Below, one piece after another: positions 40,792-49,721 of a DNA stretch of 52,637 nt; the first letter of the stretch is position 1, and each line of letters starts with the position of its first letter. A program made the translations under genes and the position numbers. Location: the NCBI GenBank assembly GCA_030841035.1, contig JAVEDI010000027.1:1-52637 (forward strand), in the 5' to 3' direction. This DNA is from Actinomycetota bacterium (lineage in GTDB: Bacteria > Actinomycetota > Actinomycetes > JACCUZ01). The notes below the pieces were generated by a model that ran no database searches, was not told the origin of the DNA, and saw nothing but the letters and a program-made list of their open reading frames with translations.

Positions 40792-41835
40792 ATGCAGAGC
40801 ATCTGGAAGGGCGCGATCTCCTTCGGCCTGGTCTCGATCCCGGTGCGGCTGTACAGCGCCACCGAGGAGAAGGACATCTCCTTCCGCCAGGTGCACCGCG
40901 AGGACGGCGGGCGCATCCGCTACAAGCGCGTGTGCTCCGTGGACGGGGAGGAGGTGCCGTACGCCGACATCGCCAAGGGCTACGAGCTGCCCGACGGCGA
41001 GATGGTCGTGCTGGAGGACGAGGACTTCGCGAACCTGCCGATCTCCACGTCGCGGGCGGTGGAGGTGCTGGAGTTCGTCCCAGCCGAACAGGTCGACCCG
41101 GTGATGATCGGCAAGCCGTACTACTGCGACCCGACCGGTGCCGACGCGAAGCCCTACCTGCTCCTGCGCAACTCGCTGGAGAAGGCCGACCGGGTAGCCA
41201 TCGTCAAGGTGGCACTGCGCCAGCGTGAACGACTCGCGATGTTGCGACCGCGTGACGGCGTGCTGGTCCTGCAGACGCTGCTGTGGCCCGACGAGGTGCG
41301 CGAGGCCCGCTTCTCGTTCCTCGACGAGGACGTCTCGGTCCGCCCGCAGGAGCTGGCGATGGCCGAGTCCTACATCAGCGCGCTCTCGGCCGACTTCGAC
41401 CCGGGCGAGTTCACCGACGAGTACCGGCAGGCGCTCGAAGAGGTCATCCAGGCGAAGGTCGCCGGACGCGAGGTCAAGCAGCCGCAGGAGGCGCCGCAGG
41501 AGTCCGGCCAGGTGGTCGACCTGATGGAGGCCCTGCGGCGCAGTGTCGCCGAAGCCAAGTCACGTCGCGGCGAGAGCGCCAGCTCGGCGGGAGACGAGGC
41601 GGCCAGCGCCTCCGACGCGACGGGCAAGACGGCCCAGAAGACGGCCCGGAAGAGCGCCCAGAAGACGGCCCAGACGAGCCCCGGCGCACGCAAGAGCGCG
41701 AAGAAGGCGCCGGCGAAGCCGCAGCCGAAGGCCGGGGGCAAGAAGGCCGCCGCCAAGAAGGCCACCGGAAACAGCAAGAGCACCGCCGCCAAGAAGAGCG
41801 CAGCGAAGCGGACGGATGCCCGCAAGACCGCGTGA
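40792..41835 (+). CDS. ku: Non-homologous end-joining protein Ku
   Basis: A 347-residue bacterial Ku homodimer subunit, which binds double-strand DNA ends and recruits LigD. The core (about 1-255) reads MQSIWKGAISFGLVSIPVRLYSATEEKDISFRQVH, KGYELPDGEMVVLEDEDF, PYYCDPTGADAKPYLLLRNSLEKADRVAIVKVALRQRERLAMLRP and EYRQALEEVIQAKVAG. The remaining 75 or so residues are a Lys/Ala/Ser tail, as in actinobacterial Ku proteins that bind DNA through it. LigD is not in the window. Confidence 0.96.
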   Translation: MQSIWKGAISFGLVSIPVRLYSATEEKDISFRQVHREDGGRIRYKRVCSVDGEEVPYADIAKGYELPDGEMVVLEDEDFANLPISTSRAVEVLEFVPAEQVDPVMIGKPYYCDPTGADAKPYLLLRNSLEKADRVAIVKVALRQRERLAMLRPRDGVLVLQTLLWPDEVREARFSFLDEDVSVRPQELAMAESYISALSADFDPGEFTDEYRQALEEVIQAKVAGREVKQPQEAPQESGQVVDLMEALRRSVAEAKSRRGESASSAGDEAASASDATGKTAQKTARKSAQKTAQTSPGARKSAKKAPAKPQPKAGGKKAAAKKATGNSKSTAAKKSAAKRTDARKTA

Positions 41836-41854
41836 GCGCGACCCCGCGGTTCCC

Positions 41855-41907
41855 GTGATCGTGAGGAGATCCGACACGGGATCGGTGCCGATCCCCCTCA
41901 CGATCAC
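41855..41907. repeat. 53-nt palindromic element, copy B
   Basis: Arms GTGATCGTGAGG (41855-41866) and CCTCACGATCAC (41896-41907) surround an inner perfect hairpin GGGATCGG-TG-CCGATCCC. The right arm overlaps the stop codon of the minus-strand gene at 41904. Here, between convergent genes, it could end transcription from both sides. See copy A at 39054. Confidence 0.8.
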
Positions 41908-42338
41908 CGCTGGGCGCGGACGGCGCTGACGTGCAGGAAGCCGGCGACGCCGAGCACGACCATGCCGTCCAGAGCGTGCAGCGCCCCGAAGAAGGGGGTG
42001 TCCTTCCCGAGGATCGCGAGCACCGTCTGCACGACGACGGTCAGGACGAGCAGCAACGCGGCCAACCCGATCGCTCGGCCTCCTTCCCTGGCCACGACGG
42101 CCAGCACCAGGATCGCGACGGCGAGGACGGTCATCAGCGTGGCGTTCATGTCGTGCGCCGCGAACGCCTCGTTTCCCGCCGCGTCGAGCTTGCGACCGTC
42201 GAGGTCGAACGTGCCGTAGCCGGCCAGCGCGATCTGGAGGACCCCGTCGATCAGGAACGCGAGCAACAGCATGGTGTAGGCACGGTGGCCCCGTGGGCGG
42301 GCGGTGGCGACCGGGCCCGGTGCGTCGCTGTCGGTCAT
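41904..42338 (-). CDS. Four-helix membrane protein (DUF6220-like)
   Basis: A 144-residue membrane protein with four helices: AYTMLLLAFLIDGVLQIALAGYG, NATLMTVLAVAILVLAVVARE, AIGLAALLLVLTVVVQTVLAIL and LHALDGMVVLGVAGFLHVSAV. The pattern of a polar residue in helix 1, H.MNA at helix 2 and LHALDG at helix 4 resembles DUF6220-type proteins, with low certainty. The second ATG (42338) is preferred because AAGGA lies seven bases upstream; ATG 42344 is the alternative. Confidence 0.72.
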   Translation of the reverse strand: MTDSDAPGPVATARPRGHRAYTMLLLAFLIDGVLQIALAGYGTFDLDGRKLDAAGNEAFAAHDMNATLMTVLAVAILVLAVVAREGGRAIGLAALLLVLTVVVQTVLAILGKDTPFFGALHALDGMVVLGVAGFLHVSAVRAQR

Positions 42339-42514
42339 CGGCATCCTTCGTATGGCGTACGTCGTCGCGGTAGGTGCCCCACGCTGTCACCCGGCCGGGA
42401 CGAGAGCAAGAACGCCGCCGGCGCGCGCCCTAGTGAGCGACGGGCGACCCGGCCGGGCCGATCGGGTGAGCGGTCAGCCGTGTACCGGCTGCACGGCCGA
42501 GCCATGATGCTCCC

Positions 42515-44386
42515 GTGAGCAACGCCGTCCAGATCCTCGCGCTCGTGATCGTGGTCGCTGTCGTCGCGGGCGCGACACGGCGGGCCGGGTTCAACCCGCC
42601 GCTCGTCCTCGTCGTCGTGGGCGTCGTCGCCTCGCTGATCCCTGGGGTGCCCGACTACACTCTCGACCCGGAGGTCGTCCTCATCGGCCTCCTGCCGCCG
42701 CTGCTGTACGCCGCCGCCCTGCGCACGTCACTGGTCGACGTACGCGCCAACCACCAGGCGATCGGCATCCTGGCGTTCGGGGCGGTGGCCTTCACCGTGG
42801 TCACGGTCGGTCTCGTCGCCTGGGCGGTGCTGCCCGAGGTCTCGCTCGCGGCCGGGTTCGCACTCGGCGCCGTGGTCGCGCCACCTGACGCGGTCGCCGC
42901 GACCACGATCGGTCGCCGGGTCGGCATGCCGCGCAGCCTCGTCGGGCTGCTCGAGGCCGAGAGCCTGCTCAACGACGCGACCGCTCTGGTGTCGCTGCGC
43001 ACCGCCGCGGCCGCCATCACGGCCAGCATCGGCGTCTGGGTGGTGCTCGGCGACTTCGCCCTCGCGGTCCTCGGCGGGCTGGCCGTGGGGTTCGCCGTCG
43101 CCGCCCTGCTGGCCGCGATCCGACGGCGCGTGACCGACCCGGTCCTGGACACGACACTGTCGTTCATCGCGCCGTTCCTCGCCTACCTGCCGGCCGAGGC
43201 CATCCAGGCCAGCGGCGTGCTGGCGGTGGTCGTCACCGGCGTGCTGCTGGGGCACAAGGCGCCGGTACTGCAGTCGGCGTCCTCACGGCTGTCCGAGCAG
43301 ACCAACTGGCGGACCGTGCAGTTCCTGCTCGAGAACACCGTCTTCGTGCTCATCGGCCTGCAGGCAGGGGGCGTCGTACGTCGCGCGGCGGACAGCCCCG
43401 TGGGCGACCAGCGCATCGTGCTCCTCTGCTTGGCCACCCTGGTGACGGCAGTGCTCGCGCGCGTCGTCTGGGTCTTCGGCGCCACGGCGCTCTACCGGCT
43501 CGGACCTCCTCACCTGCGCCGGCACGCGTGGCCCTGGTCGCACGCGGCCCTGGTGTCGTGGGCCGGCATGCGCGGGGTAGTCACGCTGGCCGCGGCCTTC
43601 GCGCTGCCCACCGAGACGCCCGCCCGCGATGCACTCGTGCTGGCGGCGCTCACCGTGGTCGCCGGCACGCTGCTGCTGCAAGGCACGACTCTGCCGCTGC
43701 TCTCGCGTCGCCTGAAGCTGCCCGGACCCGATCCCGCGGAGGACGCGCTTCAGGAGGCAGCGCTGCTCTCGGCGGCCACTCGGGCCGGGCTCGAGCGCCT
43801 CGAGCAGCTGCGTTCCGAGGGCGATGACCCGGGCGTGATCGACCGCCTGGAGCAGCGCATCAACGCGCGAAGCGACGCTGCGTGGGAGCGACTGGGCCGG
43901 GGCAGCACCTCGGGAGAGACTCCCAGCGAGACCTACCGCCGGCTGCGCCTGGAGATGCTCGCGGCCGAGCGCGCCGTGGTGCTGCGCGCCCGCGACGAGG
44001 GCAAGACCGACGACGAGGTGCTGCGCGACGTGCTCAGCGCCCTGGACCTGGAAGAGTCATTGCTCGACCGGCTGGCGGACAAGGAGGTCGAGGTGGAGCG
44101 CGAGCTCACCGCGCGGGCCGAGGACGGGGACCTGTGCGGTCACCTGCGCGAGGCGCCCGTCGCCGTGCGACCCAGCACGCCCGAGGGATGCGCGGAGTGC
44201 CTGCGTGACGGCACTCGGTGGGTGCACCTTCGGCTGTGCCTCAGCTGCGGTCACGTCGGCTGCTGCGACTCCTCGCCCGAACGGCACGCGACAGGACATC
44301 GCGAGGCGGCCGAGCACCAGGTGATCCGCAGCTTCGAGCCGGGCGAGTCATGGCGATGGTGCTACGTCCACGAGCGGCTCGGCTGA
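42515..44386 (+). CDS. Na+/H+ antiporter with C-terminal UBP-type zinc finger
   Basis: A 623-residue fusion. Residues 1-405 form a CPA1-type cation/proton antiporter with about twelve helices; the ion-site segment reads AVVAPPDAVAATTIGRRVGMPRSLVGLLEAESLLNDATALV and later WAGMRGVVTLAAAFALP. A helical linker (about 410-535) rich in Glu and Arg follows. The last 80 residues form a UBP-type zinc finger: CGHLREAPVAV, GCAECLRDGTRWVHLRLCLSCGHVGCCDSS, HATGHREAAEHQVIRSFE, WCYVHE. In eukaryotes this fold binds ubiquitin C-termini; its partner in bacteria is unclear. GTG start at 42515. Confidence 0.9.
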   Translation: MSNAVQILALVIVVAVVAGATRRAGFNPPLVLVVVGVVASLIPGVPDYTLDPEVVLIGLLPPLLYAAALRTSLVDVRANHQAIGILAFGAVAFTVVTVGLVAWAVLPEVSLAAGFALGAVVAPPDAVAATTIGRRVGMPRSLVGLLEAESLLNDATALVSLRTAAAAITASIGVWVVLGDFALAVLGGLAVGFAVAALLAAIRRRVTDPVLDTTLSFIAPFLAYLPAEAIQASGVLAVVVTGVLLGHKAPVLQSASSRLSEQTNWRTVQFLLENTVFVLIGLQAGGVVRRAADSPVGDQRIVLLCLATLVTAVLARVVWVFGATALYRLGPPHLRRHAWPWSHAALVSWAGMRGVVTLAAAFALPTETPARDALVLAALTVVAGTLLLQGTTLPLLSRRLKLPGPDPAEDALQEAALLSAATRAGLERLEQLRSEGDDPGVIDRLEQRINARSDAAWERLGRGSTSGETPSETYRRLRLEMLAAERAVVLRARDEGKTDDEVLRDVLSALDLEESLLDRLADKEVEVERELTARAEDGDLCGHLREAPVAVRPSTPEGCAECLRDGTRWVHLRLCLSCGHVGCCDSSPERHATGHREAAEHQVIRSFEPGESWRWCYVHERLG

Positions 44387-44429
44387 GCCGGCGGCTCGTC
44401 CGACGCGACGTCCCGGACGACCGGCTCGC

Positions 44430-45539
44430 TCAGGCGTCGCGGCCCTGCAGCAACCGCTCGCGGCGGTCCCGGGCGCGTGCCCGGGCACGGCGGAAGCGGC
44501 GGGCGAAGGGCCGGGCGAGATCGGCCGCGCCGACCAGCCCGGCGGTGTTGCCGAGCCGGGCCCGCACGATCGCCGCTTCGGGGCGGTGGCGCCGCCCGGT
44601 GAGCTGTCGTTGGAAGGCCTCCCGAGCCGGTGCCAGCAACAGCTCGTCGGCGTCGGAGAGGCCGCCACCGATGACGAAGGTGCCGGGGTCGAACGCGGCC
44701 GCGAGGTTGGCGATCCCCACGCCGAGCCACCGGCCGACGTCACCGATCAGCTCGACTGCCGCGTCGTCACCTTCCTGGGCGAGCTCGGTGATGAGCGGGC
44801 CGTTGATGCGTTGCACGTCGCCGCCCGCCCGCTCGAGCCACCGGTGCGCGACGGGCGAGTCGGCCGCGGCAAGCTCGCGAGCCTCCCGGACCAGCGCGTT
44901 GCCGCTGGCGTACTGCTCCCAGCAACCGCGGTTGCCGCATTCGCAGCGGCGCCCGTCCGGCACCACCTGCATGTGCCCGAACTCACCGGCGACACCGAAG
45001 CGACCTCGCTGCAGGGCACCGTTGACGAGCATCGCCCCGCCGATGCCGGTGCCGAGGTTGACGCAGACGAGGTGCGTCTCCTCACGCCCCGCCCCGAAGC
45101 GCCACTCGGCCCACACGGCAGCGTTGGCGTCGTTCTCCACGACCACCGGCAGCCGGAGCCGGCGGCTGATCGCGTCCCGCAGCGGCTCATGCCGCCACGA
45201 CAGATGAGGCGCGAAGAGCACGGAGGACCGCGTCACGTCGACGAAGCCGGCCGCGCCGACTCCGACGGCGTAGATGTCGTGACGCTCGGACAGGTCGAGG
45301 ACCGCCTCGACGATGGTGTCTTCGACGACCTGTGGGCTCTTGCTCTTGTCGGGCGTCTCACGGCGCGTCTCCTCGAGGACGTGACCGTCCCGGTCGACGA
45401 CACCCGCCGCCACCTTGGTCCCGCCGATGTCGACGCCGACCGTCAGCAGCGGTGAGCCCGCCCGGTACGGCCGTGGGTTGCGCGCGGCGGCCTGCTCACG
45501 CAGGGCGAGTGTGAGGCCGCGTGGCCGCCGCTCGGTCAC
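44430..45539 (-). CDS. ROK family glucokinase
   Basis: A 369-residue sugar kinase of the ROK family. The phosphate-binding start is LTVGVDIGGTKVAAGVVD, the catalytic Asp lies in VVVENDANAAVWAEW, and the zinc/ROK signature is GEFGHMQVVPDGRRCECGNRGCWEQYASG. It lacks the N-terminal helix-turn-helix of ROK repressors, so a kinase role, probably ATP or polyphosphate glucokinase, is expected. The N- and C-terminal ends are Arg-rich extensions. Convergent with the antiporter gene. Confidence 0.9.
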   Translation of the reverse strand: MTERRPRGLTLALREQAAARNPRPYRAGSPLLTVGVDIGGTKVAAGVVDRDGHVLEETRRETPDKSKSPQVVEDTIVEAVLDLSERHDIYAVGVGAAGFVDVTRSSVLFAPHLSWRHEPLRDAISRRLRLPVVVENDANAAVWAEWRFGAGREETHLVCVNLGTGIGGAMLVNGALQRGRFGVAGEFGHMQVVPDGRRCECGNRGCWEQYASGNALVREARELAAADSPVAHRWLERAGGDVQRINGPLITELAQEGDDAAVELIGDVGRWLGVGIANLAAAFDPGTFVIGGGLSDADELLLAPAREAFQRQLTGRRHRPEAAIVRARLGNTAGLVGAADLARPFARRFRRARARARDRRERLLQGRDA

Positions 45540-45674
45540 GCGAGGCCCGTTCCTGGGCTCTCGTCACACACCGCATGCGCCACGTCGTACCTCTTCCGCG
45601 AGTCGTCCGGCGCCTCCCGGGACCGGTCGGCACTCTATCCGGGGGTCGTCCCGGCCCCGCGCGAGCGCTCGGAG

Positions 45675-46967
45675 CTAGCGCAGCGCTGCCGCCCGGCCGG
45701 CCAGCTCGGCCAGGTCCCGCTCGAACGCGTCGGCGAGCAGCCTCGGGTCCGGTACGAGGTCGTGGTCGGCGGCAACGCCGACCGTCACCGTGCCCGCGTA
45801 GCTCAGGATGCTGATGCCCAGCCCGACGGAGCCGGCCTGCGGGACCCAGAACACCACGCCGCTGAGGGGGGACCCGGCGACCGACACCGGGTCCTGCGGG
45901 CCGGCCACGTTGGTCACGACCGCGGTGGACTTCGCGCCGAGCAGCCGCACCGCCAGCCGGTGTCCCCATGCCGGAAGCACGCCGAGGACGCCGAGCATCG
46001 CGAAGGTGGCCCGCGCCTGGGCGCTCGCCTTCGCCCGGCTCATCCGCTGGTGGACAGCGTGCACCCGTTCCACCGGGTCGGCCACCGACACGGGCAGCTG
46101 CACGAACACCACTCCGAAGCGGTTGCCGAGGCTCGTCGGCACCGGCTCTCCCCGGGGCCGAAGGTTGACGGGCACGAAGATGCGGACGTCCTGCGGCCGC
46201 TCACCGGATGCGGCGAGGTGCCGCCGCAGCGCCCCGGCCGTCATCGCCAGCAGTACGTCGTTGACGGAGACGCCGAGGGCGCGCCCGATGCCCTTGACGA
46301 CGTCAAGGGCCAGTGGCTCGCTCCACGCCGCACTCTTGCGCGTGCCGACCTGTCCCCGCAGGCTGGTGCGCGGTTCGCGTGCCGCGAACAGGATGCCCAG
46401 TCCCGTCGTGACGACCGAGGCGGCCAGCTGCGCCGCGTCCCGAACCCGTCGCGAGGGGCGGTCTGGGACGCCGGTGCCCGCACCCGTGGCCCCTGCCACG
46501 TCCGCGCCGTCCTGCGGGTCGGTGAGGGACAGCAGGACGGCGGCAAGGGCGAGGCCGTCCGCGAGGCAGTGATGCAGTCGCGCGACGACGGTGGAGCCCT
46601 CCGGCTGGTCGACGAGATGCAGCTCCCACGGCGAGCGGCTCATGTCCAACGGCCGCGCGAGCAGGTCGCTGACCAGGGCGGCGAGCTGGTCCACGCCTGC
46701 CGGCAGCTGCTTGCGCCGCAGGTGGGCGCCCAGGTCGAAGCCGGGATCCTCGGTCCATGCCGCCTGGTGGAAGGGTCTCGACGGCGACACGGCGCGGCGG
46801 ACGAAAGCCGGGTAGGGCCTGACCATCCGCTCCCCCACCGTCACGGCGAAGCGGTCCCAGTCGACAGCGCCCCCGAAGCGCAGGACGACCGTGACGACCA
46901 TGAGGTTCTCGGGCGCCTCCACGGCGAGCCACACCGCGTCGACCCCGGCCATCCTCGTCGCCCTCAT
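45675..46967 (-). CDS. WS/DGAT family O-acyltransferase
   Basis: A 430-residue wax ester synthase/diacylglycerol acyltransferase. The catalytic HHxxxDG motif is in VVARLHHCLADGLALAAVL. Other marks are MAGVDAVWLAVEAPENLMVV at the start, LDMSRSPWELHLVD, VSVNDVLLAMTAGALRRHL, VNLRPRGE, LGNRFGVVFVQLPV and SYAGTVTVGVAAD near the end. It makes triacylglycerol or wax esters from acyl-CoA. ATG at 46967 begins the conserved part. Confidence 0.93.
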   Translation of the reverse strand: MRATRMAGVDAVWLAVEAPENLMVVTVVLRFGGAVDWDRFAVTVGERMVRPYPAFVRRAVSPSRPFHQAAWTEDPGFDLGAHLRRKQLPAGVDQLAALVSDLLARPLDMSRSPWELHLVDQPEGSTVVARLHHCLADGLALAAVLLSLTDPQDGADVAGATGAGTGVPDRPSRRVRDAAQLAASVVTTGLGILFAAREPRTSLRGQVGTRKSAAWSEPLALDVVKGIGRALGVSVNDVLLAMTAGALRRHLAASGERPQDVRIFVPVNLRPRGEPVPTSLGNRFGVVFVQLPVSVADPVERVHAVHQRMSRAKASAQARATFAMLGVLGVLPAWGHRLAVRLLGAKSTAVVTNVAGPQDPVSVAGSPLSGVVFWVPQAGSVGLGISILSYAGTVTVGVAADHDLVPDPRLLADAFERDLAELAGRAAALR

Positions 46968-47286
46968 CCGCTCATCTTGAACGACGGCGCGCGGAACGCG
47001 AATCCGAGTCGGATCAGGCGCGGGGCCCGCGCCGCCGAGTCGGGGGATGGCAGGGCGGCGCGGGGTCCCGGGTAGTCCGAACAGGTAGGCCGCCACCTGC
47101 GGACTCTCACAAGGTTCTCAGAATCCGACGGCGTGTCAACGCACCGACCAGCACCCGGTCGGCCCGCCCGTCCGGCAGGCCGGCGGCAGCCGAGACGAGG
47201 TCGTCCAGACCCCTTCCGGGTGGGCGCCCAGCGACCGTGAACCCGGCGACGGCGCCACGGGTGCCCGGCGGGTGCGGCGCTGGCGG
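46968..47286. promoter_or_regulatory. Gap between xylA and WS/DGAT gene with candidate promoter
   Basis: No gene is supported in this 319-bp stretch. On the minus strand TTGACA (47139-47134) and AACCTT (47116-47111) are 17 bases apart. This would be a promoter for the acyltransferase gene, with a leader of about 140 nt. The -35 is consensus and the -10 partial. Confidence 0.45.
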
Positions 47287-48447
47287 CTACCCCGCCACGC
47301 CGTACAGGTGCTCGAGGGCCAGCTGGTCGAGGCGCTCGAAGGCCATGCCCCGACGGCCAGCCTCCTCGGGGTCGAAGTCCTCGGCACGCAACGTCGCGAT
47401 CGTCTCGCCCTGGGACAGCGTCGGCTGCGCGAGCTGGTCGACCCGCGCGTCGCGCAGCGCCTGCTGCACCTCGGGGTCGGCTCGGAAGGCACGCGACTTC
47501 TCGCGCAGGATCAGATAGTTGCGCATGCAGGCCTTCGCCGACTCCCACACGCCAGCCATGTCCTCGGTACGGGGCGGTTTGAAGTCGAAGTGCCGGGGGC
47601 CGTCGTATCCACCGTTCTCCACCGTGTCCACCGTCCAGAACGCCCCACGGGCGTTGCCCGCACCGAACCGCAGATCCTGGTCGTAGCGGGGGCCGTGCTG
47701 ACCGTTGAGGTCGATATGGAACAGCTTGCCGTGCCACAACGCCTGCGCCAACCCGTGCGCGTAGTTGAGGCTGGCCATCTCCTCGTGACCGACCTCCGGG
47801 TTGAGCCCGACCAGCTCGGCGTGCTCCAGCTCGTTGATGAAGGCCAGCGCGTGACCGATGCTCGGCAGCAGGATGTCACCGCGCGGCTCGTTGGGCTTGG
47901 GTTCGATCGCGAACCGGATGTCGTACCCCTGCTCGATCGCATAGGACCCGAGCACGTCGAACGCCTCCTTGTAACGGTCTAGCGCCGTCCGGACATCCTT
48001 GGCCGCGCCCGACTCCGCACCCTCCCGACCACCCCACGCCACGAACGTCCGCGCACCCAGCTCAGCCGCCAGGTCGAGGTTGTCGGCCACCTTGCGGATC
48101 GCGAACCGGCGTACGTCCCGGTCGTTGTTGGTGAACCCGCCGTCACGGAACACCGGATGGGAGAAGAGGTTCGTCGTGACCATCGGCACCGCAAGACCTG
48201 TCTCCTCCAGCGCCCGGCGAAACGGCGTCAGGTGCTGGTCACGCTCGGCAGGCGTACAGCCGAACGGGAAGACGTCATTGTCGTGGAACGTGATCCCGTA
48301 GGCCCCGAGCTCGGCGAGCTTGTGCACCGCCTCCGCCGGCGACAGCGGCGGCCGCACCGCACCACCGAACACATCCACCCCCTGCCAGCCGACGGTCCAC
48401 AGACCGAAGGAGAACTTGTCCTCACGGGTAGGCACGAAATTCGTCAT
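47287..48447 (-). CDS. xylA: Xylose isomerase
   Basis: A 386-residue actinobacterial-type xylose isomerase, interconverting D-xylose and D-xylulose (and glucose/fructose). Marks are [33 protein letters not shown] with the catalytic His, [24 protein letters not shown] (metal Glu), [20 protein letters not shown] and [22 protein letters not shown]. The start can be GTG 48450 or the adjoining ATG 48447; the ATG has GGAG nine bases upstream. It is last in the sugar cassette, 48 bp after the ROK repressor gene. Confidence 0.97.
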   Translation of the reverse strand: MTNFVPTREDKFSFGLWTVGWQGVDVFGGAVRPPLSPAEAVHKLAELGAYGITFHDNDVFPFGCTPAERDQHLTPFRRALEETGLAVPMVTTNLFSHPVFRDGGFTNNDRDVRRFAIRKVADNLDLAAELGARTFVAWGGREGAESGAAKDVRTALDRYKEAFDVLGSYAIEQGYDIRFAIEPKPNEPRGDILLPSIGHALAFINELEHAELVGLNPEVGHEEMASLNYAHGLAQALWHGKLFHIDLNGQHGPRYDQDLRFGAGNARGAFWTVDTVENGGYDGPRHFDFKPPRTEDMAGVWESAKACMRNYLILREKSRAFRADPEVQQALRDARVDQLAQPTLSQGETIATLRAEDFDPEEAGRRGMAFERLDQLALEHLYGVAG

Positions 48448-48495
48448 CACAGGCGTCTCCTCGGATGGGGCGACGGGCTTGCCGGCTGGGGCCGG

Positions 48496-49698
48496 TCAAG
48501 CGTCGAGCCGGTCGGGCACGGCGGCGAGCGCCGCCGTGGGGTTGTCCAGCAGCGGCGCGAACGCCAGCTCGGCCGCGCCGACCATCGTCGAGTCGACACC
48601 GTGCGCGGCGAGCTCGAGCCGTACCTTCCGGCGCGGCCCGGTCAGCGCGGCGGCGAGTGCCTTGCGGGTCGTCGGCTCGGTCACCTCGAAGACGCCGCGG
48701 GTCATGCCACCGAAGACGATCATTTCCGGATCGAAGATGTTCACCAGGTTGACGACGCCGAGACCCATCCACTCGCCGACCTTGCGCATCCCGCGCACGG
48801 CATGGCGCTCGCCGGCCGCATGTGCTGCCAACACGTCCGCGAGCTCCGCACCCGGCGCGGCGCCGGTGGCGAGCAGCACCGCCTCCTCGCCCACCTCCGT
48901 CTCCCAGCAGCCTCGCCGGCCGCAGCGGCAGAGCCGGCCACGGGGGTTGACGCACATGTGCCCGATCTCGCCGCCGTAACCGCCGGCACCGCGCAGCTGA
49001 CGGCCACCGATGATGATGCCGCCGCCGACACCGACCTCCCCCGAGATGAAGACGACGTCGGACAGCCCGGCCGCCACGCCGCGGACGTGCTCGGCGAGTG
49101 CGCCGAGGTCGCTGTCGTTTCCGACCGTCACCGGCAGCCGTCCGCCCAGCTTGTCGGAGAGCAGCTGGCCGAGCGGCACGTTCTCCCAGCCCAGGTTCGG
49201 CGCCAGGCGCACCAGACCGTCCCCGGTGCCGACCACGCCCGAGACGCCCACCCCGACGCCCACGCAGACGCCTCCGGCAGGCGCCGCCGCGAGCATCAGC
49301 TCGACCATCTGGTGCACGCGGCGCACGGTCTTGCGTACGTCGCCGTCGACCATCTGTCGGCGTATCTCCCGCCGGTCATGGACCACCCCGCCCAGCCCGA
49401 TCCGTCCCACGATCAGGTGCTCGACCCCCAGGTCGACCGCCAGCGCATAGGTGCGCACCGACTCGGGCTCGACCAGGATCGAGGGACGTCCCGCCCGGCC
49501 GCGGCCGACGGGCAGCGACTCGCGGACCAGCCCCGCCGCCGCAAGCTCCCCCGTGAGCGCGCGCACGGTACTGCGGTTGAGACCGGTCTCAGCCGTCAGC
49601 CGCGCGCGGGACGTCGCGCCACGCACGTGCAGGAGGCGCAGCAGCCGGCCCAGGTTGTGCCGCCGCACCTCGTCCTGGGTCGCCGCCGGTGTGATCAC
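48496..49698 (-). CDS. ROK family transcriptional repressor (XylR-like)
   Basis: A 400-residue regulator. The N-terminal winged helix-turn-helix (about 10-70) reads EVRRHNLGRLLRLLHVRGATSRARLTAETGLNRSTVRALTGELAAAGLV. A ROK sugar-binding domain follows, with the zinc motif GEIGHMCVNPRGRLCRCGRRGCWE. Its place between a sugar ABC permease and xylA implies that it represses this cassette and lets go when it binds xylose or a derivative. Being inside the operon it would also limit its own synthesis. Confidence 0.92.
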   Translation of the reverse strand: MITPAATQDEVRRHNLGRLLRLLHVRGATSRARLTAETGLNRSTVRALTGELAAAGLVRESLPVGRGRAGRPSILVEPESVRTYALAVDLGVEHLIVGRIGLGGVVHDRREIRRQMVDGDVRKTVRRVHQMVELMLAAAPAGGVCVGVGVGVSGVVGTGDGLVRLAPNLGWENVPLGQLLSDKLGGRLPVTVGNDSDLGALAEHVRGVAAGLSDVVFISGEVGVGGGIIIGGRQLRGAGGYGGEIGHMCVNPRGRLCRCGRRGCWETEVGEEAVLLATGAAPGAELADVLAAHAAGERHAVRGMRKVGEWMGLGVVNLVNIFDPEMIVFGGMTRGVFEVTEPTTRKALAAALTGPRRKVRLELAAHGVDSTMVGAAELAFAPLLDNPTAALAAVPDRLDA

Positions 49699-49721
49699 GA
49701 TCCGGGTCCGGGACAGGCGTC

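Noticed and set aside
46968-47286. A small gene between xylA and the acyltransferase
   Set aside because: All frames are Arg/Gly/Pro-rich, without a ribosome-binding site, and antisense to each other.
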